Shown one piece after another: positions 1 to 8,979 of a stretch of 64,000 nucleotides of DNA. Position 1 is the first letter of the stretch. Every line of letters begins with the position of its first letter. The notes below the pieces were generated by a model that searched no databases, was not told where the DNA came from, and saw only the letters and a list, made by a program, of their open reading frames with translations. The translations under genes and the position numbers were made by a program. This DNA comes from Pseudomonadota bacterium (lineage in GTDB: Bacteria; Pseudomonadota; Alphaproteobacteria; Dongiales; Dongiaceae): NCBI GenBank assembly GCA_021792365.1, contig JAJYUT010000004.1, forward strand, positions 248,001-312,000, given 5' to 3'.

Positions 1-150
1 GAGAACGGTCTCCAGCTCCTTCAGCCCGGCACTTAACGTGGATTGCGAGACGAAGCAGGCAGCGGCGGCGCGGCCGAAATGCCGGTGCTCCTCCAGCGCC
101 ACCAGGTAGCGGAGCTGCTTCAGGCTTGGCAGATGAGTGATCGTATTCAT
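1..150 (-). CDS. oxyR: LysR-family peroxide regulator OxyR, N-terminal fragment (runs off the left edge)
   Basis: Only the first 50 codons are in the window, read leftward from an ATG at 150. The peptide begins MNTITHLPSLKQLRYLVALE and continues with the winged helix-turn-helix typical of LysR regulators (FGRAAAACFVSQSTLS, then LKELE). OxyR senses hydrogen peroxide through a disulfide in its C-terminal domain, which lies outside the window. The OxyR call rests on the start of the helix-turn-helix and on the divergent ahpC-ahpD pair 116 bp away, a common alphaproteobacterial arrangement. Another LysR regulator cannot be excluded from this fragment. Confidence 0.75.
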   Translation of the reverse strand, partial: MNTITHLPSLKQLRYLVALEEHRHFGRAAAACFVSQSTLSAGLKELETVL

Positions 151-266
151 CGATCAATATAATAGGAATAATTTGTTTTACTGCAAGTGCGAAAGACCTC
201 ATCTTCCGGTCTGGGAGAGCCGTGCAAGGCCAATCCGCAACGCCCCATCATTGGAGAGAGAGCATT

Positions 267-806
267 ATGTTGACCGTTGGAGACAAGTTTCCGTCCTTCG
301 ACCTGAACGCGGTGGTCGACCTCGACCCGGCCAAGGCCTTCGAGCGCATCACCGACCAGAGCCACAAGGGCAAGTGGAAGATCGTGTTCTTCTGGCCCAA
401 GGATTTCACCTTTGTGTGCCCGACCGAGATCGCCTCGTTCGGAAAGCTGAACGACGACTTCAACGACCGTGACGCCGTACTCTATGGCGCCTCGATCGAC
501 AGCGAGTTCGTGCACCTGGCTTGGCGCCAGAACCACGCGGACCTGAAGGACCTGCCGTTTCCGATGCTGGCCGACATCAAGCGCGAGCTGACCACGGCGC
601 TCGGCATCCTCGACAAGAACGAGGGCGTTGCGATGCGGGCCACCTATATCGTCGATCCGGACGGCATCATCCGTTTCGCGTCGGTGACCGACCTCAACGT
701 CGGCCGCAACACGCAGGAAGTCCTGCGCGTGCTGGACGCGCTGCAGACCGACGAGCTGTGCCCCTGCAACTGGCAGAAGGGCCAGGACGTCCTGAAGGCC
801 GCCTAA
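267..806 (+). CDS. ahpC: Alkyl hydroperoxide reductase subunit C (2-Cys peroxiredoxin)
   Basis: A 179-residue cytosolic peroxiredoxin that reduces hydrogen peroxide and organic hydroperoxides. The peroxidatic cysteine is C51 in FVCPTEI. The C-terminal LCPCNW (C165 and C167) supplies the resolving cysteine. The ATG at 267 is chosen over an in-frame upstream ATG at 222 because a GGAGAGAG Shine-Dalgarno lies just before it and homologues begin MLTVGDKFP. ahpD follows after 79 bp on the same strand and oxyR is divergent upstream. AhpD instead of AhpF downstream suggests that AhpD, linked to a dihydrolipoamide system as in Mycobacterium, is the reductant. Regulation by OxyR is inferred from position. 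Confidence 0.95.
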   Translation: MLTVGDKFPSFDLNAVVDLDPAKAFERITDQSHKGKWKIVFFWPKDFTFVCPTEIASFGKLNDDFNDRDAVLYGASIDSEFVHLAWRQNHADLKDLPFPMLADIKRELTTALGILDKNEGVAMRATYIVDPDGIIRFASVTDLNVGRNTQEVLRVLDALQTDELCPCNWQKGQDVLKAA

Positions 807-822
807 GGGCGGATCATCAATC

Positions 823-863
823 CCGCCGCGGCTCCGCACTGATTACGGAGCGGGCCGCGGCGG
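823..863 (+). other. Stem-loop between ahpC and ahpD
   Basis: CCGCCGCGGCTCCG at 823-836 can pair with CGGAG at 846-850 plus GCCGCGGCGG at 854-863, with a small bulge. No T tract follows. It may stabilise the ahpC message or lower ahpD expression; that role is inference. Confidence 0.5.
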
Positions 864-885
864 CTCTGTTTGAAAGGTGATTTCC

Positions 886-1431
886 ATGTCACTCGAATCC
901 TTGAAATCCTCGCTGCCCGACTACGCCAAGGACCTGAAGCTCAATCTGTCGAGCCTCGCTTCCGAGACTGCGCTGACCCAGCAGCAGCTGGCCGGCACCT
1001 TCATCGTCTCGGCGCTGGCCTCGCGCCAGCCGCAGGTGATCGCGGCGGTCAGTGGCGAATTCGCCGGCAAGCTCGAGCCGGCCGCGCTCAACGCAGCCAA
1101 GGCGGCGGCCGCGATCATGGGCATGAACAACATCTACTATCGCTTCACCCATCTCGCGGGTGGTGACTACAAGAAGATGCCCGCGCGCCTGCGCATGAAC
1201 GTGATGGCCAATCCCGGCGTGGAGAAAGCCGATTTCGAGCTGTGGTCGCTTGCCGTCTCCGCGATCAACGGCTGCGGCATGTGCATCGAATCGCACGAGC
1301 ATGAGCTGCGCAAGGCAGGTCTGACGGCGGAACAAATTCAGGCTGCCGTCCGCGTCGCGGCGGTGGTGCATGCGGTCGCCGCGGTGCTCGATGGCGAGGG
1401 CGAGGCCGCGCGTCTGGCGACTGCCGCATAG
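886..1431 (+). CDS. ahpD: Alkyl hydroperoxide reductase AhpD (CxxC carboxymuconolactone-decarboxylase fold)
   Basis: A 181-residue protein of the CMD-like fold. The catalytic set known from Mycobacterium tuberculosis AhpD (E118, C130, C133, H137) falls at the same numbers here: E118 in FELW, then CGMC (C130 and C133) and H137 in ESHEHE. The enzyme re-reduces AhpC and has weak peroxidase activity. The ATG at 886 is preferred over 877 because GAAAGGTGA lies just upstream. It is probably co-transcribed with ahpC. Confidence 0.95.
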   Translation: MSLESLKSSLPDYAKDLKLNLSSLASETALTQQQLAGTFIVSALASRQPQVIAAVSGEFAGKLEPAALNAAKAAAAIMGMNNIYYRFTHLAGGDYKKMPARLRMNVMANPGVEKADFELWSLAVSAINGCGMCIESHEHELRKAGLTAEQIQAAVRVAAVVHAVAAVLDGEGEAARLATAA

Positions 1432-1482
1432 CTGCCATCAGCCGCTCGCAGCCCTCACGCTAAATTCTTGAACCGGGGGGAA

Positions 1483-1513
1483 AACCGGCCGCGGCCTTGG
1501 GCCGCGGCCGGTT
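1483..1513 (+). terminator. Strong hairpin after ahpD
   Basis: A perfect 13-bp inverted repeat (AACCGGCCGCGGC at 1483-1495, its complement at 1501-1513) with a 5-nt loop, 51 bp past the ahpD stop. No T run follows, so it may be a weak terminator or a transcript-end stabiliser. Confidence 0.6.
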
Positions 1514-1620
1514 CACGCGTCATGCTGTTCAGCTCAATTTGACCTGATATAGTGGCCGCGGTTCGGCCGGGCTCTCGTCCGGCCTTTCACCGTCCAATCG
1601 GGTCCAAGAAGGGGTCGAGC

Positions 1621-2922
1621 ATGACCAGCAATGCCAGTTTGCACCAGCGCCGCATGGCCGCGGTGCCCCGCGGCGTGGGCAACGCCTACGCGATCTACAC
1701 CGAGCGCGCCTCCAACGCCGAGATGGTGGATGTGGAAGGCCGGCGCTTGATCGACTTCGCCGGCGGGATCGCGGTGCTCAATACCGGCCATTGCCACCCG
1801 AAGGTCGTGGCGGCAGTGAAGGACCAGGTCGAGAAGTTCACCCACACCTGCTTCCAGGTGACGCCGTACGAGCAATACATCCGCCTCGCCGAGCGCCTGA
1901 ACGATCTCGCGCCCGGCGATTTCCCCAAGAAGACCATCTTCCTCACCACCGGCGCGGAGGCCGTGGAGAATGCGGTGAAGATCGCGCGCTCTTACACCAA
2001 GCGCGCGGCGGTCATCGCCTTCTCCGGGGCGTTCCATGGCCGCACGCTGATGGGCATGGCGCTCACCGGCAAATACCAGCCCTACAAGGTCGGCTTCGGT
2101 CCGTTCCCGACCGACATCTATCACGTGCCGTTCCCCGAGACCGGCGAGAAGGACGGCTGGCAGAAATCGCTCAAGGCGCTCGAGACCTTGTTCAAGGCCG
2201 ATGTCGGACCGGACAACGTCGCCGCCATCATCATCGAGCCGGTGCAGGGCGAGGGCGGATTCAACATCGTTCCCTTCGAGCTGATGCGCGCCTTGCGTGA
2301 GATCTGCGACAAGCACGGCATCGTTCTCATCGCCGACGAGATCCAGACCGGCTTCGCGCGCACCGGCAAGATGTTTGCGATCGAGCATTCGGGCGTCGCG
2401 CCCGACCTCATCACCATGGCGAAGAGCCTGGCCGGCGGCTTTCCGCTCTCGGCGGTGACCGGCAAGGCGGAGATCATGGATGGGCCGGCGGCCGGTGGCC
2501 TCGGTGGCACCTACGGCGGCTCGCCGATCGGCTGCGCCGCGGCCAACGCGGTGCTCGACGTTATGGAAGAGGAGAAGCTGGTCGAGCGCGCCAACGTCAT
2601 CGGCAAGCGCATGATCGAGCGCCTGACCGAGATGAAACGCCGCAATAGCTTCGGCAACCGCATCGGCGACATCCGCGGCCTCGGCGCCATGGTGGCTTGC
2701 GAGCTGATCACCAAGGACGGCGTGCCGGACGCGGATTTGACCAAGCAGGTGGTGAACAAGGCGGGCGAGAACGGCCTTGTCCTGCTCTCCTGCGGCGTCA
2801 ACGCCAACGTGCTGCGTTTCCTGATGCCGCTCACCGCGCCCGACGCGATCATCGAGGAAGGCTTCGATATCCTCGAGAAGACGATCGGGCAGGTGCTGGA
2901 AGCATCGGTGAAGGCAGCTTAG
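1621..2922 (+). CDS. gabT: 4-aminobutyrate aminotransferase (class III PLP enzyme)
   Basis: A 433-residue class III aminotransferase that moves the amino group of GABA (or 5-aminovalerate-like substrates) to 2-oxoglutarate, giving succinate semialdehyde. Visible features are the PLP phosphate loop TTGAEAVENA (about 109-118), D239 in IADEIQTG, which contacts the pyridine nitrogen, and the Schiff-base lysine K268 in MAKSLAGGFP. The ATG at 1621 is chosen because AAGAAGGGG lies upstream; an in-frame earlier start at 1552 adds 23 unlikely residues. A TauD-like dioxygenase begins 21 bp after the stop; no gabD is nearby. Confidence 0.92.
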   Translation: MTSNASLHQRRMAAVPRGVGNAYAIYTERASNAEMVDVEGRRLIDFAGGIAVLNTGHCHPKVVAAVKDQVEKFTHTCFQVTPYEQYIRLAERLNDLAPGDFPKKTIFLTTGAEAVENAVKIARSYTKRAAVIAFSGAFHGRTLMGMALTGKYQPYKVGFGPFPTDIYHVPFPETGEKDGWQKSLKALETLFKADVGPDNVAAIIIEPVQGEGGFNIVPFELMRALREICDKHGIVLIADEIQTGFARTGKMFAIEHSGVAPDLITMAKSLAGGFPLSAVTGKAEIMDGPAAGGLGGTYGGSPIGCAAANAVLDVMEEEKLVERANVIGKRMIERLTEMKRRNSFGNRIGDIRGLGAMVACELITKDGVPDADLTKQVVNKAGENGLVLLSCGVNANVLRFLMPLTAPDAIIEEGFDILEKTIGQVLEASVKAA

Positions 2923-2943
2923 CAGGGCCGCTCGCCTCGGCGC

Positions 2944-3999
2944 ATGCCGCTCGATCTTCCGCCGGAACAGACTGGCGCTGCCGCCTGGTATGGCCCGGAC
3001 CTCGCCGGGCGCGACGACTGGCTCATGCCGCTCGGCGAGGCTGAGCTGGCGGAGATCGAAGCGGCCACCGCGCCGCTGGTCGATCGCGATGCCGATATTG
3101 CGACCATCACGGCGCGCGACTTCCCGCTGCCGAGTCTTGGCCCGAAGCTCCGGGTCCGCGTACGGGACGAAGTGCTGAATGGCCGGGGCTTCCTGCTGAT
3201 GCGGGGCATGCCTGTCGAGCGTTGGAGCATCAGGGAGGCCGCTACCGCCTTCTTCGGGCTAGGTGCTCATATCGGCGGCGCGCGCTCGCAGAACGCCAAG
3301 GGACACCTGCTTGGTCATGTGAAGGATCTCGGGCTCGAGGCGCGCGACCCCAATGTCCGCATCTACCAGACCAACGCCCGCCAGACGTTCCATACCGATT
3401 CCTGCGACATCGTCGGCCTGCTGTGCCTGAAAACGGCACGCTCCGGAGGCCTCTCGGCCCTGGTGAGCGCGATGACCATTTTCAACGAGATGCGCCGCCG
3501 CCGGCCCGACCTGTTGAAGCTGCTGCTCGAGCCGATCGCGACCGACCGCCGCGGCGAAGTCGCGGAGGGCGAGAAGCCGTATTTCGAGATCCCCGTATTC
3601 AATTGGCATGAAGGCTATCTGAGCGCGGTCTACCAGCGTCAATATATCGATTCGGCCCAACGCTTCCCGGATGCGCCGCGCCTCACACCGGCTCACGTCG
3701 AGGCGCTTGACCTCTTCGACTCTCTCGCCAACGATCCCCGGCTGCACATGTTCATGGAGTTCAAGCCCGGGGACATCCAGCTCGTGCACAATCATACCCT
3801 GCTGCACGACCGGACCGAGTTCGTGGACTGGCCCGAACCGGAACGGCGCAGGCACCTGCTGCGGCTGTGGCTCGCTCCTTGGGATGCGCGACCGTTGCCG
3901 GCCGTATTCGCGCAGCGCTACGGCAGCGTGACGGTCGGTGCGCGCGGTGGCATCCCGGCGCGCGGCAACAAGCTCACCGCGCCGTTGCAAGCGGGCTGA
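2944..3999 (+). CDS. TauD/TfdA-family Fe(II)/2-oxoglutarate dioxygenase
   Basis: A 351-residue non-heme iron oxygenase. The facial triad is visible as H150 and D152 in FHTDSCD and distal H288 in LLHDRTEF. The following Arg-rich segment (RRRHLLRLWL) holds the usual 2-oxoglutarate-binding Arg. Family members hydroxylate small carboxylates, sulfonates, betaines or phenoxyacetates; the substrate is not evident here. It starts 21 bp after gabT on the same strand with no obvious Shine-Dalgarno, so co-expression with gabT is likely. By analogy with gamma-butyrobetaine or glutarate hydroxylases it may feed or drain an amino-acid carboxylate pathway; that is inference. Confidence 0.8.
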   Translation: MPLDLPPEQTGAAAWYGPDLAGRDDWLMPLGEAELAEIEAATAPLVDRDADIATITARDFPLPSLGPKLRVRVRDEVLNGRGFLLMRGMPVERWSIREAATAFFGLGAHIGGARSQNAKGHLLGHVKDLGLEARDPNVRIYQTNARQTFHTDSCDIVGLLCLKTARSGGLSALVSAMTIFNEMRRRRPDLLKLLLEPIATDRRGEVAEGEKPYFEIPVFNWHEGYLSAVYQRQYIDSAQRFPDAPRLTPAHVEALDLFDSLANDPRLHMFMEFKPGDIQLVHNHTLLHDRTEFVDWPEPERRRHLLRLWLAPWDARPLPAVFAQRYGSVTVGARGGIPARGNKLTAPLQAG

Positions 4000-4105
4000 T
4001 GGTGGCAGTTGCACGCCATCCTCAGGATAGGCTCGCGCACATTCCACTTGGAGGACCGGCCCAAGCGCCGCATATCATGGCGGGCCGCGCGCGTTCGCTC
4101 AAAAA

Positions 4106-4132
4106 AAGGGCCGCGGGTGCGCCGCGGCCCTT
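4106..4132 (-). terminator. Rho-independent terminator of mlaA-mlaC
   Basis: An 11-bp perfect stem (AAGGGCCGCGG at 4106-4116 with 4122-4132) and a 5-nt loop. Read on the minus strand it is followed by a run of T (the A run at 4101-4107), 20 bp after the mlaC stop. Confidence 0.85.
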
Positions 4133-4152
4133 CTGCATCCCGTTGGTGGAGC

Positions 4153-4767
4153 CTAGCTCCCGAGCTTCTGCTTCAGCATGTCGATCAAGGCGCTGACGCT
4201 GCCGCCGTTCCTGCTGATGACGGAGGCGAATTCCTGGCGGTGGGTGGCGGCGAGGCTGAGCCCCTCCACCTTCACGTCCGCGATCTTGTACGCGTCGCCG
4301 ACCTGATCGATGGTCCAGTCCACCCGCGCCGGCTCGCCATTGGGCAGCTTCACGGTCGAGAAAACGACCGAGCGGCGGTCGCCCTCGTCGCGCACGCGGC
4401 CGATGTTCATCTCATGGCCGGTATAGGTGGCGAAGCGCTTGCCGTAGGCGAGTGCGAGGAAGTCGGTCAGGACCGCCGTGAACTCGGCCTGCTCCTCCGG
4501 CGTCGCCTTGGGCCAATAGCTGCCCAGCATGTATCTGGCGATGGCCGGCATGTCGAAATACTGCTCCATCAGCGGCTTCAGCTTGATGGCGCGCTGCTGG
4601 TCGGTCTCCTGCGCGGCCGGCGCCATCTCGGTGATGGCCTTGCTGCTGACCTCCTGGATGAAGGCGGCCGGATCGGCGGCGGCTGGCGCGACGGGCGCGA
4701 GCGTCCATCCGAACAAAGCCAGTCCGGCGGCGATGAGCAGCCGGCGGCTCGACATCGATGCAAGCAT
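4153..4767 (-). CDS. mlaC: MlaC/Ttg2D-family periplasmic phospholipid-binding protein
   Basis: A 204-residue secreted protein with an N-terminal signal peptide (hydrophobic LLIAAGLALFGW, likely cleavage near APAAA-DP around residue 31) and the MlaC/Tgt2 fold expected of about 170 residues. MlaC shuttles phospholipids between outer-membrane MlaA and the inner-membrane MlaFEDB transporter. It starts 2 bp after the mlaA stop, so it is translationally linked. No mlaFED genes are in the window. A second in-frame ATG at 4755 is possible. A terminator follows at 4106-4132. Confidence 0.88.
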   Translation of the reverse strand: MLASMSSRRLLIAAGLALFGWTLAPVAPAAADPAAFIQEVSSKAITEMAPAAQETDQQRAIKLKPLMEQYFDMPAIARYMLGSYWPKATPEEQAEFTAVLTDFLALAYGKRFATYTGHEMNIGRVRDEGDRRSVVFSTVKLPNGEPARVDWTIDQVGDAYKIADVKVEGLSLAATHRQEFASVISRNGGSVSALIDMLKQKLGS

Positions 4768-4769
4768 GA

Positions 4770-5627
4770 CTACTCCGCTACGGTAATCTGGTCGTCCGAT
4801 TGGGCAGCCTTGAGATCCACGGACGTTCCGCCGTCTTCGGGGATCATCTCGTCCGTGATCATCTCTTGCGAGGCCTGCTGCTCGCTCTCGCCATTGCGGA
4901 TCAGGTCGTCGCGGTGCTGGCGATAGAGGCTGCGGACCGTCGCGTAGAAATCAACCGACCCTCTCTTGAGCTCGTCGATCGCTTCGAGATTGCGCGCCCG
5001 CGTGTCGAGCGCTTCGAGACCGGCGCGCGCCGTGTTGATCTCGGACACATTGTAGGCGTAGCCGACCCAGGTCAAGGGATCGAGCGCATAGTCCACGAGG
5101 CGTCCCGAATAGTCGCGCGGATTGCCCGAGCCGAGGATCGGGAGGTGCAGATACGGCCCCTCGCCGGCGCCATAGACCGCCAGCGTCTGCCCGAAATCCT
5201 CCTCGTGGTAGTTCATGTCCATCATGCTCGCGACATCGACCAGGCCACCGACGCCGATAGTCGAGTTGATGAAGAAGCGGGCCACGGTCGTGCCGGCGCG
5301 GCTCCATTCGCCCTGGAACATATCGTTCGCCAGAATGACCGGCGATTTCAGGTTCCGCAGGAAATTGCGCACGCCGTCCTCGGCCGGATCGGGCAGGGCG
5401 ACGTGATACCACCCGGCGAACGGCTTCAGCAGCACTTCGTCGAGGAACTGGTTCACCTCGAAGAAATAGCGGTTCATCGGCTCGAGCGGATCGTTGGCCT
5501 CCTGATAGGCCTGGACCGCGGCTTCGTCGGCGGGATCGGGCTTGGTCGCGCAGCCGGCTGCAAGCGCAGAGAGCCCCATCGCCGCCGCGATCAGCGCTAC
5601 CCGAAGTCTCGAATTCCTGTTCGGCAT
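4770..5627 (-). CDS. mlaA: MlaA/VacJ-family outer-membrane lipoprotein
   Basis: A 285-residue lipoprotein. The lipobox LAAGC puts the acylated Cys at residue 26. The family signature NDPLEPMNR follows the leader, and the conserved VacJ core runs to about residue 235. Known MlaA proteins form a ring-shaped pore in the outer membrane that removes mislocalised phospholipids from the outer leaflet. The C-terminal 50 residues are acidic and poorly conserved. It is the first gene of a two-gene operon with mlaC. Confidence 0.92.
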   Translation of the reverse strand: MPNRNSRLRVALIAAAMGLSALAAGCATKPDPADEAAVQAYQEANDPLEPMNRYFFEVNQFLDEVLLKPFAGWYHVALPDPAEDGVRNFLRNLKSPVILANDMFQGEWSRAGTTVARFFINSTIGVGGLVDVASMMDMNYHEEDFGQTLAVYGAGEGPYLHLPILGSGNPRDYSGRLVDYALDPLTWVGYAYNVSEINTARAGLEALDTRARNLEAIDELKRGSVDFYATVRSLYRQHRDDLIRNGESEQQASQEMITDEMIPEDGGTSVDLKAAQSDDQITVAE

Positions 5628-6077
5628 CGATCAATCAACCTTCTATCGGCAGTTGGCCCTGGTCGCTCGACCACTCTCGAGCCCTTCCACCGCCCCCGAT
5701 CATCCGGCGGCCCCGGCCGCCGAACTCCACCCGTTTGAGACGCTGGTCATGGCGTGGCGGGATCGTCACACGGCGTATGTTAACTGTTCGTAACTTAACG
5801 CCGGCGAAATGCCTGCTCGGCCGAATTATTGCGCCCCGGCGATGAGTTAGCATAGGCGTCAGGATTAAGCCATAGGCCGGCGAGGGCCAGTCAGAGGCGC
5901 GCAAAAGCATCTGTGGCAAAAATATCTCGCTGTTCGTCAACCATGTTTCGTAACCGACCTTGAAGCGGCGGAAACTGGCAAATCCCATCGACGGGGGATG
6001 TGGGGATGACCCATTTGTTCCGAGGCGAAAGCGCGTGAACCCTGGCGCCGGATCAGGGCGGCGACCGAATCGAGGCG
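5628..6077. other. 450-bp intergenic region between dppF and mlaA
   Basis: No convincing gene. The mlaA promoter must lie here on the minus strand, but no box close to consensus stands out. GGCGGC and GCCGCC flank CCCG near 5708-5723 (short palindrome). A weak CCCTG/CAGGG hairpin near 6039-6057 could end the dpp transcript. A 117-codon open frame on the minus strand at 5635-5988 has a basic, low-complexity translation and is not called. Confidence 0.5.
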
Positions 6078-7088
6078 TCAGATGGTCTTTTCGGCGTGGT
6101 GGCAGGCGACCATCCGGCCGGAGAAGGGGCGCAGCGCGGGCCGCTCCACACTGCAGACCTGCGTCGCGAACGGGCAGCGGCGGTGAAAGGCGCAGCCGGG
6201 CGGCGGGTTGATCGGCGAAGGCAGCTCTCCTTTGATCGTCAGGCGCTTGGAACGCGCCTTGGGATCGACCGATGGAGTCGCAGCGAGCAAGGCCTGGGTA
6301 TAGGGATGGCGCGGCTCGGCGAAGATCACTTCCTTTGGTCCTTGTTCGACCGGCCGGCCGAGATACATCACCATCAGCTCGTCGGCGATGTGACGCACCA
6401 CGCTGAGATCGTGCGAGATGAAGAGATAGGCGAGGTTGAATTCCGCCTGCAGATCCGCCAGCAGGTTCAGGACCTGGGCGCGGATCGACACGTCGAGCGC
6501 GGACACCGGCTCGTCCGCCACCACGATCTTGGGATTGAGGATAAGCGCCCGCGCGATCGCGATGCGCTGGCGCTGCCCGCCGGAGAACATGTGCGGATAG
6601 CGGGTGTAGAACTCCGGGCGCAGGCCGACGCGCGCCATCATCGCGCGCGCCGTCTCCATCCGCTCCTTGCGGGACTTTTCGGTGTTGATCTCCAGCGGCT
6701 CGCTCAGGATCTGGCCAACCTGCTTGCGCGGGTTGAGCGAGCCATAGGGATCCTGGAACACCATCTGCACCTTGGGGCGCAGGGTATGGAGCTGCTGCTT
6801 GTCCGCGCTCACCACGTCGGTGCCGTCGATCATGAGGTGCCCGGCGGTGGGCCGCTCGATCATGGTCACCATGCGCGCCAGGGTGGACTTGCCGCAGCCC
6901 GATTCCCCCACCACTGCCAAGGTGCGACCCGCGGTCAGGGAGAAGCTCGCACCGGCCACCGCCTTCAGGATGTCAGCCTGCTTGAACAGCCCGCGCCCGA
7001 TGCGGTAGTGGCGCTGCAGATCGCGCGCCTCCAGAACCGGGCTGGTGGCGGCGTCCGGCGCCAGTGTTGCCGCGGCGAGGGCGCTCAT
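6078..7088 (-). CDS. dppF: Dipeptide ABC transporter ATP-binding protein DppF
   Basis: A 336-residue ABC ATPase. Walker A GESGCGKS is at 61-68, the Q-loop is in [10 protein letters not shown], the signature FSGGQRQR is near 168-175 and Walker B VVADEP near 189-194. The C-terminus carries the oligopeptide/dipeptide-type Cys motif ([14 protein letters not shown]). It pairs with DppD to power dipeptide import. The ATG at 7088 overlaps the dppD stop as ATGA; the longer open frame upstream is dppD in another frame. Last gene of dppABCDF. Confidence 0.95.
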   Translation of the reverse strand: MSALAAATLAPDAATSPVLEARDLQRHYRIGRGLFKQADILKAVAGASFSLTAGRTLAVVGESGCGKSTLARMVTMIERPTAGHLMIDGTDVVSADKQQLHTLRPKVQMVFQDPYGSLNPRKQVGQILSEPLEINTEKSRKERMETARAMMARVGLRPEFYTRYPHMFSGGQRQRIAIARALILNPKIVVADEPVSALDVSIRAQVLNLLADLQAEFNLAYLFISHDLSVVRHIADELMVMYLGRPVEQGPKEVIFAEPRHPYTQALLAATPSVDPKARSKRLTIKGELPSPINPPPGCAFHRRCPFATQVCSVERPALRPFSGRMVACHHAEKTI

Positions 7089-8053
7089 GCGGCGTCTCCG
7101 CGAACCGGGAAGTGACAGCGCACCCGCGCGCCGAGCTTTGCTTCCAGCGCCGGCTGCTCGATGCGGCAGCGCTCCTGGGCAAAGCCGCAGCGCGGATTGA
7201 ACACGCAGCCCTTCGGACGGTCGGCGATGCCGGGCACCACGCCGGGAATGGTGCTGAGGTGCTTGTCGAGCGCGCGCTCGGGCAGCGCCTCCAGCAGCGC
7301 CGCGGTATAGGGATGGCGCGGCTGCTCGAACAGCCGCTCGGCGGACTGCTCCTCCACCTGCTGGCTGGCATACATCACCATCACGCGCTGTGCCGTCTCG
7401 GCCACCACGCCCATGTCGTGGGTGATGAGCACCATCGCCATGTTGCGCTCGCGGCTCAGCGACACCAGGAGGTCCAGGATCTGCGCCTGGATGGTGACGT
7501 CGAGCGCCGTGGTCGGCTCGTCGGCGATCAGCAGCTTCGGGTTGCAGGCGATGGCCATCGCGATCATCACGCGCTGGCACATGCCGCCGGAAAGCTGGTG
7601 CGGAAAGGCATCGAGACGCGAGGCCGCGGCGGGGATGCCGACCTGCTCCAGCAGTTCGATGGTGCGCCGCCTGCGCTCGGCGCGCGAGCCGCCTTCATGG
7701 ACGGCCAAGGTCTCCATGATCTGATAGCCGACCGTGAAGGACGGATTGAGGCTGGTCATCGGCTCCTGGAAGATCATGGCGATGTCCTTGCCGACGATCT
7801 TGCGGCGCTCGCCGTCCGACAGGGAGAGCAGGTCGATCCCGTCGAAGCGCATGACATCGGCCGTCACCTTGCCCGGCCAGGCGATGAGGCCCATGACCGC
7901 CAGCATGGTGACGCTCTTGCCCGAGCCGGATTCGCCGACCACGCCCAAAAGCTCGCCGGGCTCCAGCGTCACATCGAGGCCGTCGACCGCCCGGAACGGG
8001 CCGCGGTGAGTCTGGAATTCGACCGCGAGATTTCGGATCTCAAGCAGGGGCAT
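7085..8053 (-). CDS. dppD: Dipeptide ABC transporter ATP-binding protein DppD
   Basis: A 322-residue ABC ATPase with Walker A GESGSGKS at 40-47, signature LSGGM at 153-157 and Walker B LLIADEP at 173-179. The C-terminal [14 protein letters not shown] motif is typical of the OppD/DppD subfamily. It forms the motor with DppF under the DppB-DppC membrane pair. It starts 5 bp after the dppC stop; its own stop overlaps the dppF start. Confidence 0.95.
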   Translation of the reverse strand: MPLLEIRNLAVEFQTHRGPFRAVDGLDVTLEPGELLGVVGESGSGKSVTMLAVMGLIAWPGKVTADVMRFDGIDLLSLSDGERRKIVGKDIAMIFQEPMTSLNPSFTVGYQIMETLAVHEGGSRAERRRRTIELLEQVGIPAAASRLDAFPHQLSGGMCQRVMIAMAIACNPKLLIADEPTTALDVTIQAQILDLLVSLSRERNMAMVLITHDMGVVAETAQRVMVMYASQQVEEQSAERLFEQPRHPYTAALLEALPERALDKHLSTIPGVVPGIADRPKGCVFNPRCGFAQERCRIEQPALEAKLGARVRCHFPVRGDAA

Positions 8054-8058
8054 GGCGG

Positions 8059-8970
8059 TCAGCGCTTCAGCTTCGGGTCGAGCGCATCGCGCAGCCCATC
8101 GCCCAGGAGGTTGAAGGCCAGCACCGTGATCAGGATGGCAAGGCCCGGAAATGTCACGACCCATGGCATGGAGCGGATCAGGGTCCGGGCATCGGCCAGC
8201 ATGGTGCCCCATTCCGGCGTCGGCGCCTGCGCGCCATAGCCAAGGAAGCCGAGCGCGGCGGCGTCCAGGATCGCGGTGGAGAAGCTCAAGGTCGCCTGCA
8301 CGATCAGCGGCGCCAGGCAGTTGGGCAGGACGGTGCTCAGCATCAGGCGCAAGGTTCCCGCCCCGGCGACGCGCGAGGCGGTCACATAATCCTTCGGCAG
8401 TTCGGTCAGGACCGCGGCGCGCGCCAGGCGGGCGTAATGCGGAATATAGGTTATGGCCACGGCGATCATCGCGTTCAAGAGGCCGGAACCCAGGATGGCG
8501 ACGATGGCCAGCGCCAGCAGCAGGCTCGGGACAGAAAGGATGATGTCCATCGCCCGCATGACCAGGATATCGACCACCCCGCGGAAGAACCCGGACAGCA
8601 GGCCGAACAGTATTCCCGCCGCCAGCGAGATGGTCACGACGATGGTGCCGATGAACAGTGAATAGCGCGCTCCGTAGATCAGGCGCGACAGCAGGTCGCG
8701 CCCGACCGAATCCGCGCCGAGGATGAAGCGCGAGTCGCTCCCCTCCTGCCAGATCGGCGGGCAGGCCTTGGTGACGCATTCCTTGAACACGGCGCTGTAG
8801 GAGAACGGCGCGACCAGATCGGCGAACACCGCGGCCAGGATCAGCAGGACGATCACGGTCAGGCCCGCCATGGCGCCCTTGTTGGCCTTGAGCGATAGCC
8901 AGACCTCGCGGCTCGGCGAGATCGGGCGGCTGACGGGTTCGGCGGCGGAGGGGATCGTGATGTCGGTCAT
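8059..8970 (-). CDS. dppC: Dipeptide ABC transporter permease DppC
   Basis: A 303-residue inner-membrane permease with about six membrane segments and an EAA-type loop in the second half ([20 protein letters not shown]). After the first membrane segment it has a periplasmic stretch with two cysteines ([10 protein letters not shown]). This insertion may form a disulfide and is worth noting because not all family members have it. It starts 9 bp after the dppB stop. Confidence 0.93.
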   Translation of the reverse strand: MTDITIPSAAEPVSRPISPSREVWLSLKANKGAMAGLTVIVLLILAAVFADLVAPFSYSAVFKECVTKACPPIWQEGSDSRFILGADSVGRDLLSRLIYGARYSLFIGTIVVTISLAAGILFGLLSGFFRGVVDILVMRAMDIILSVPSLLLALAIVAILGSGLLNAMIAVAITYIPHYARLARAAVLTELPKDYVTASRVAGAGTLRLMLSTVLPNCLAPLIVQATLSFSTAILDAAALGFLGYGAQAPTPEWGTMLADARTLIRSMPWVVTFPGLAILITVLAFNLLGDGLRDALDPKLKR

Positions 8971-8979
8971 GATGCGCCC

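Noticed and set aside
151-266. OxyR site in the oxyR-ahpC gap
   Set aside because: ATAG is present near 162, but the ATAG-N7-CTAT spacing is not met, so I cannot place a site.
5635-5988. 117-codon minus-strand frame between dppF and mlaA
   Set aside because: Basic low-complexity C-terminus, no Shine-Dalgarno, no family resemblance. It cannot be excluded but is not supported.
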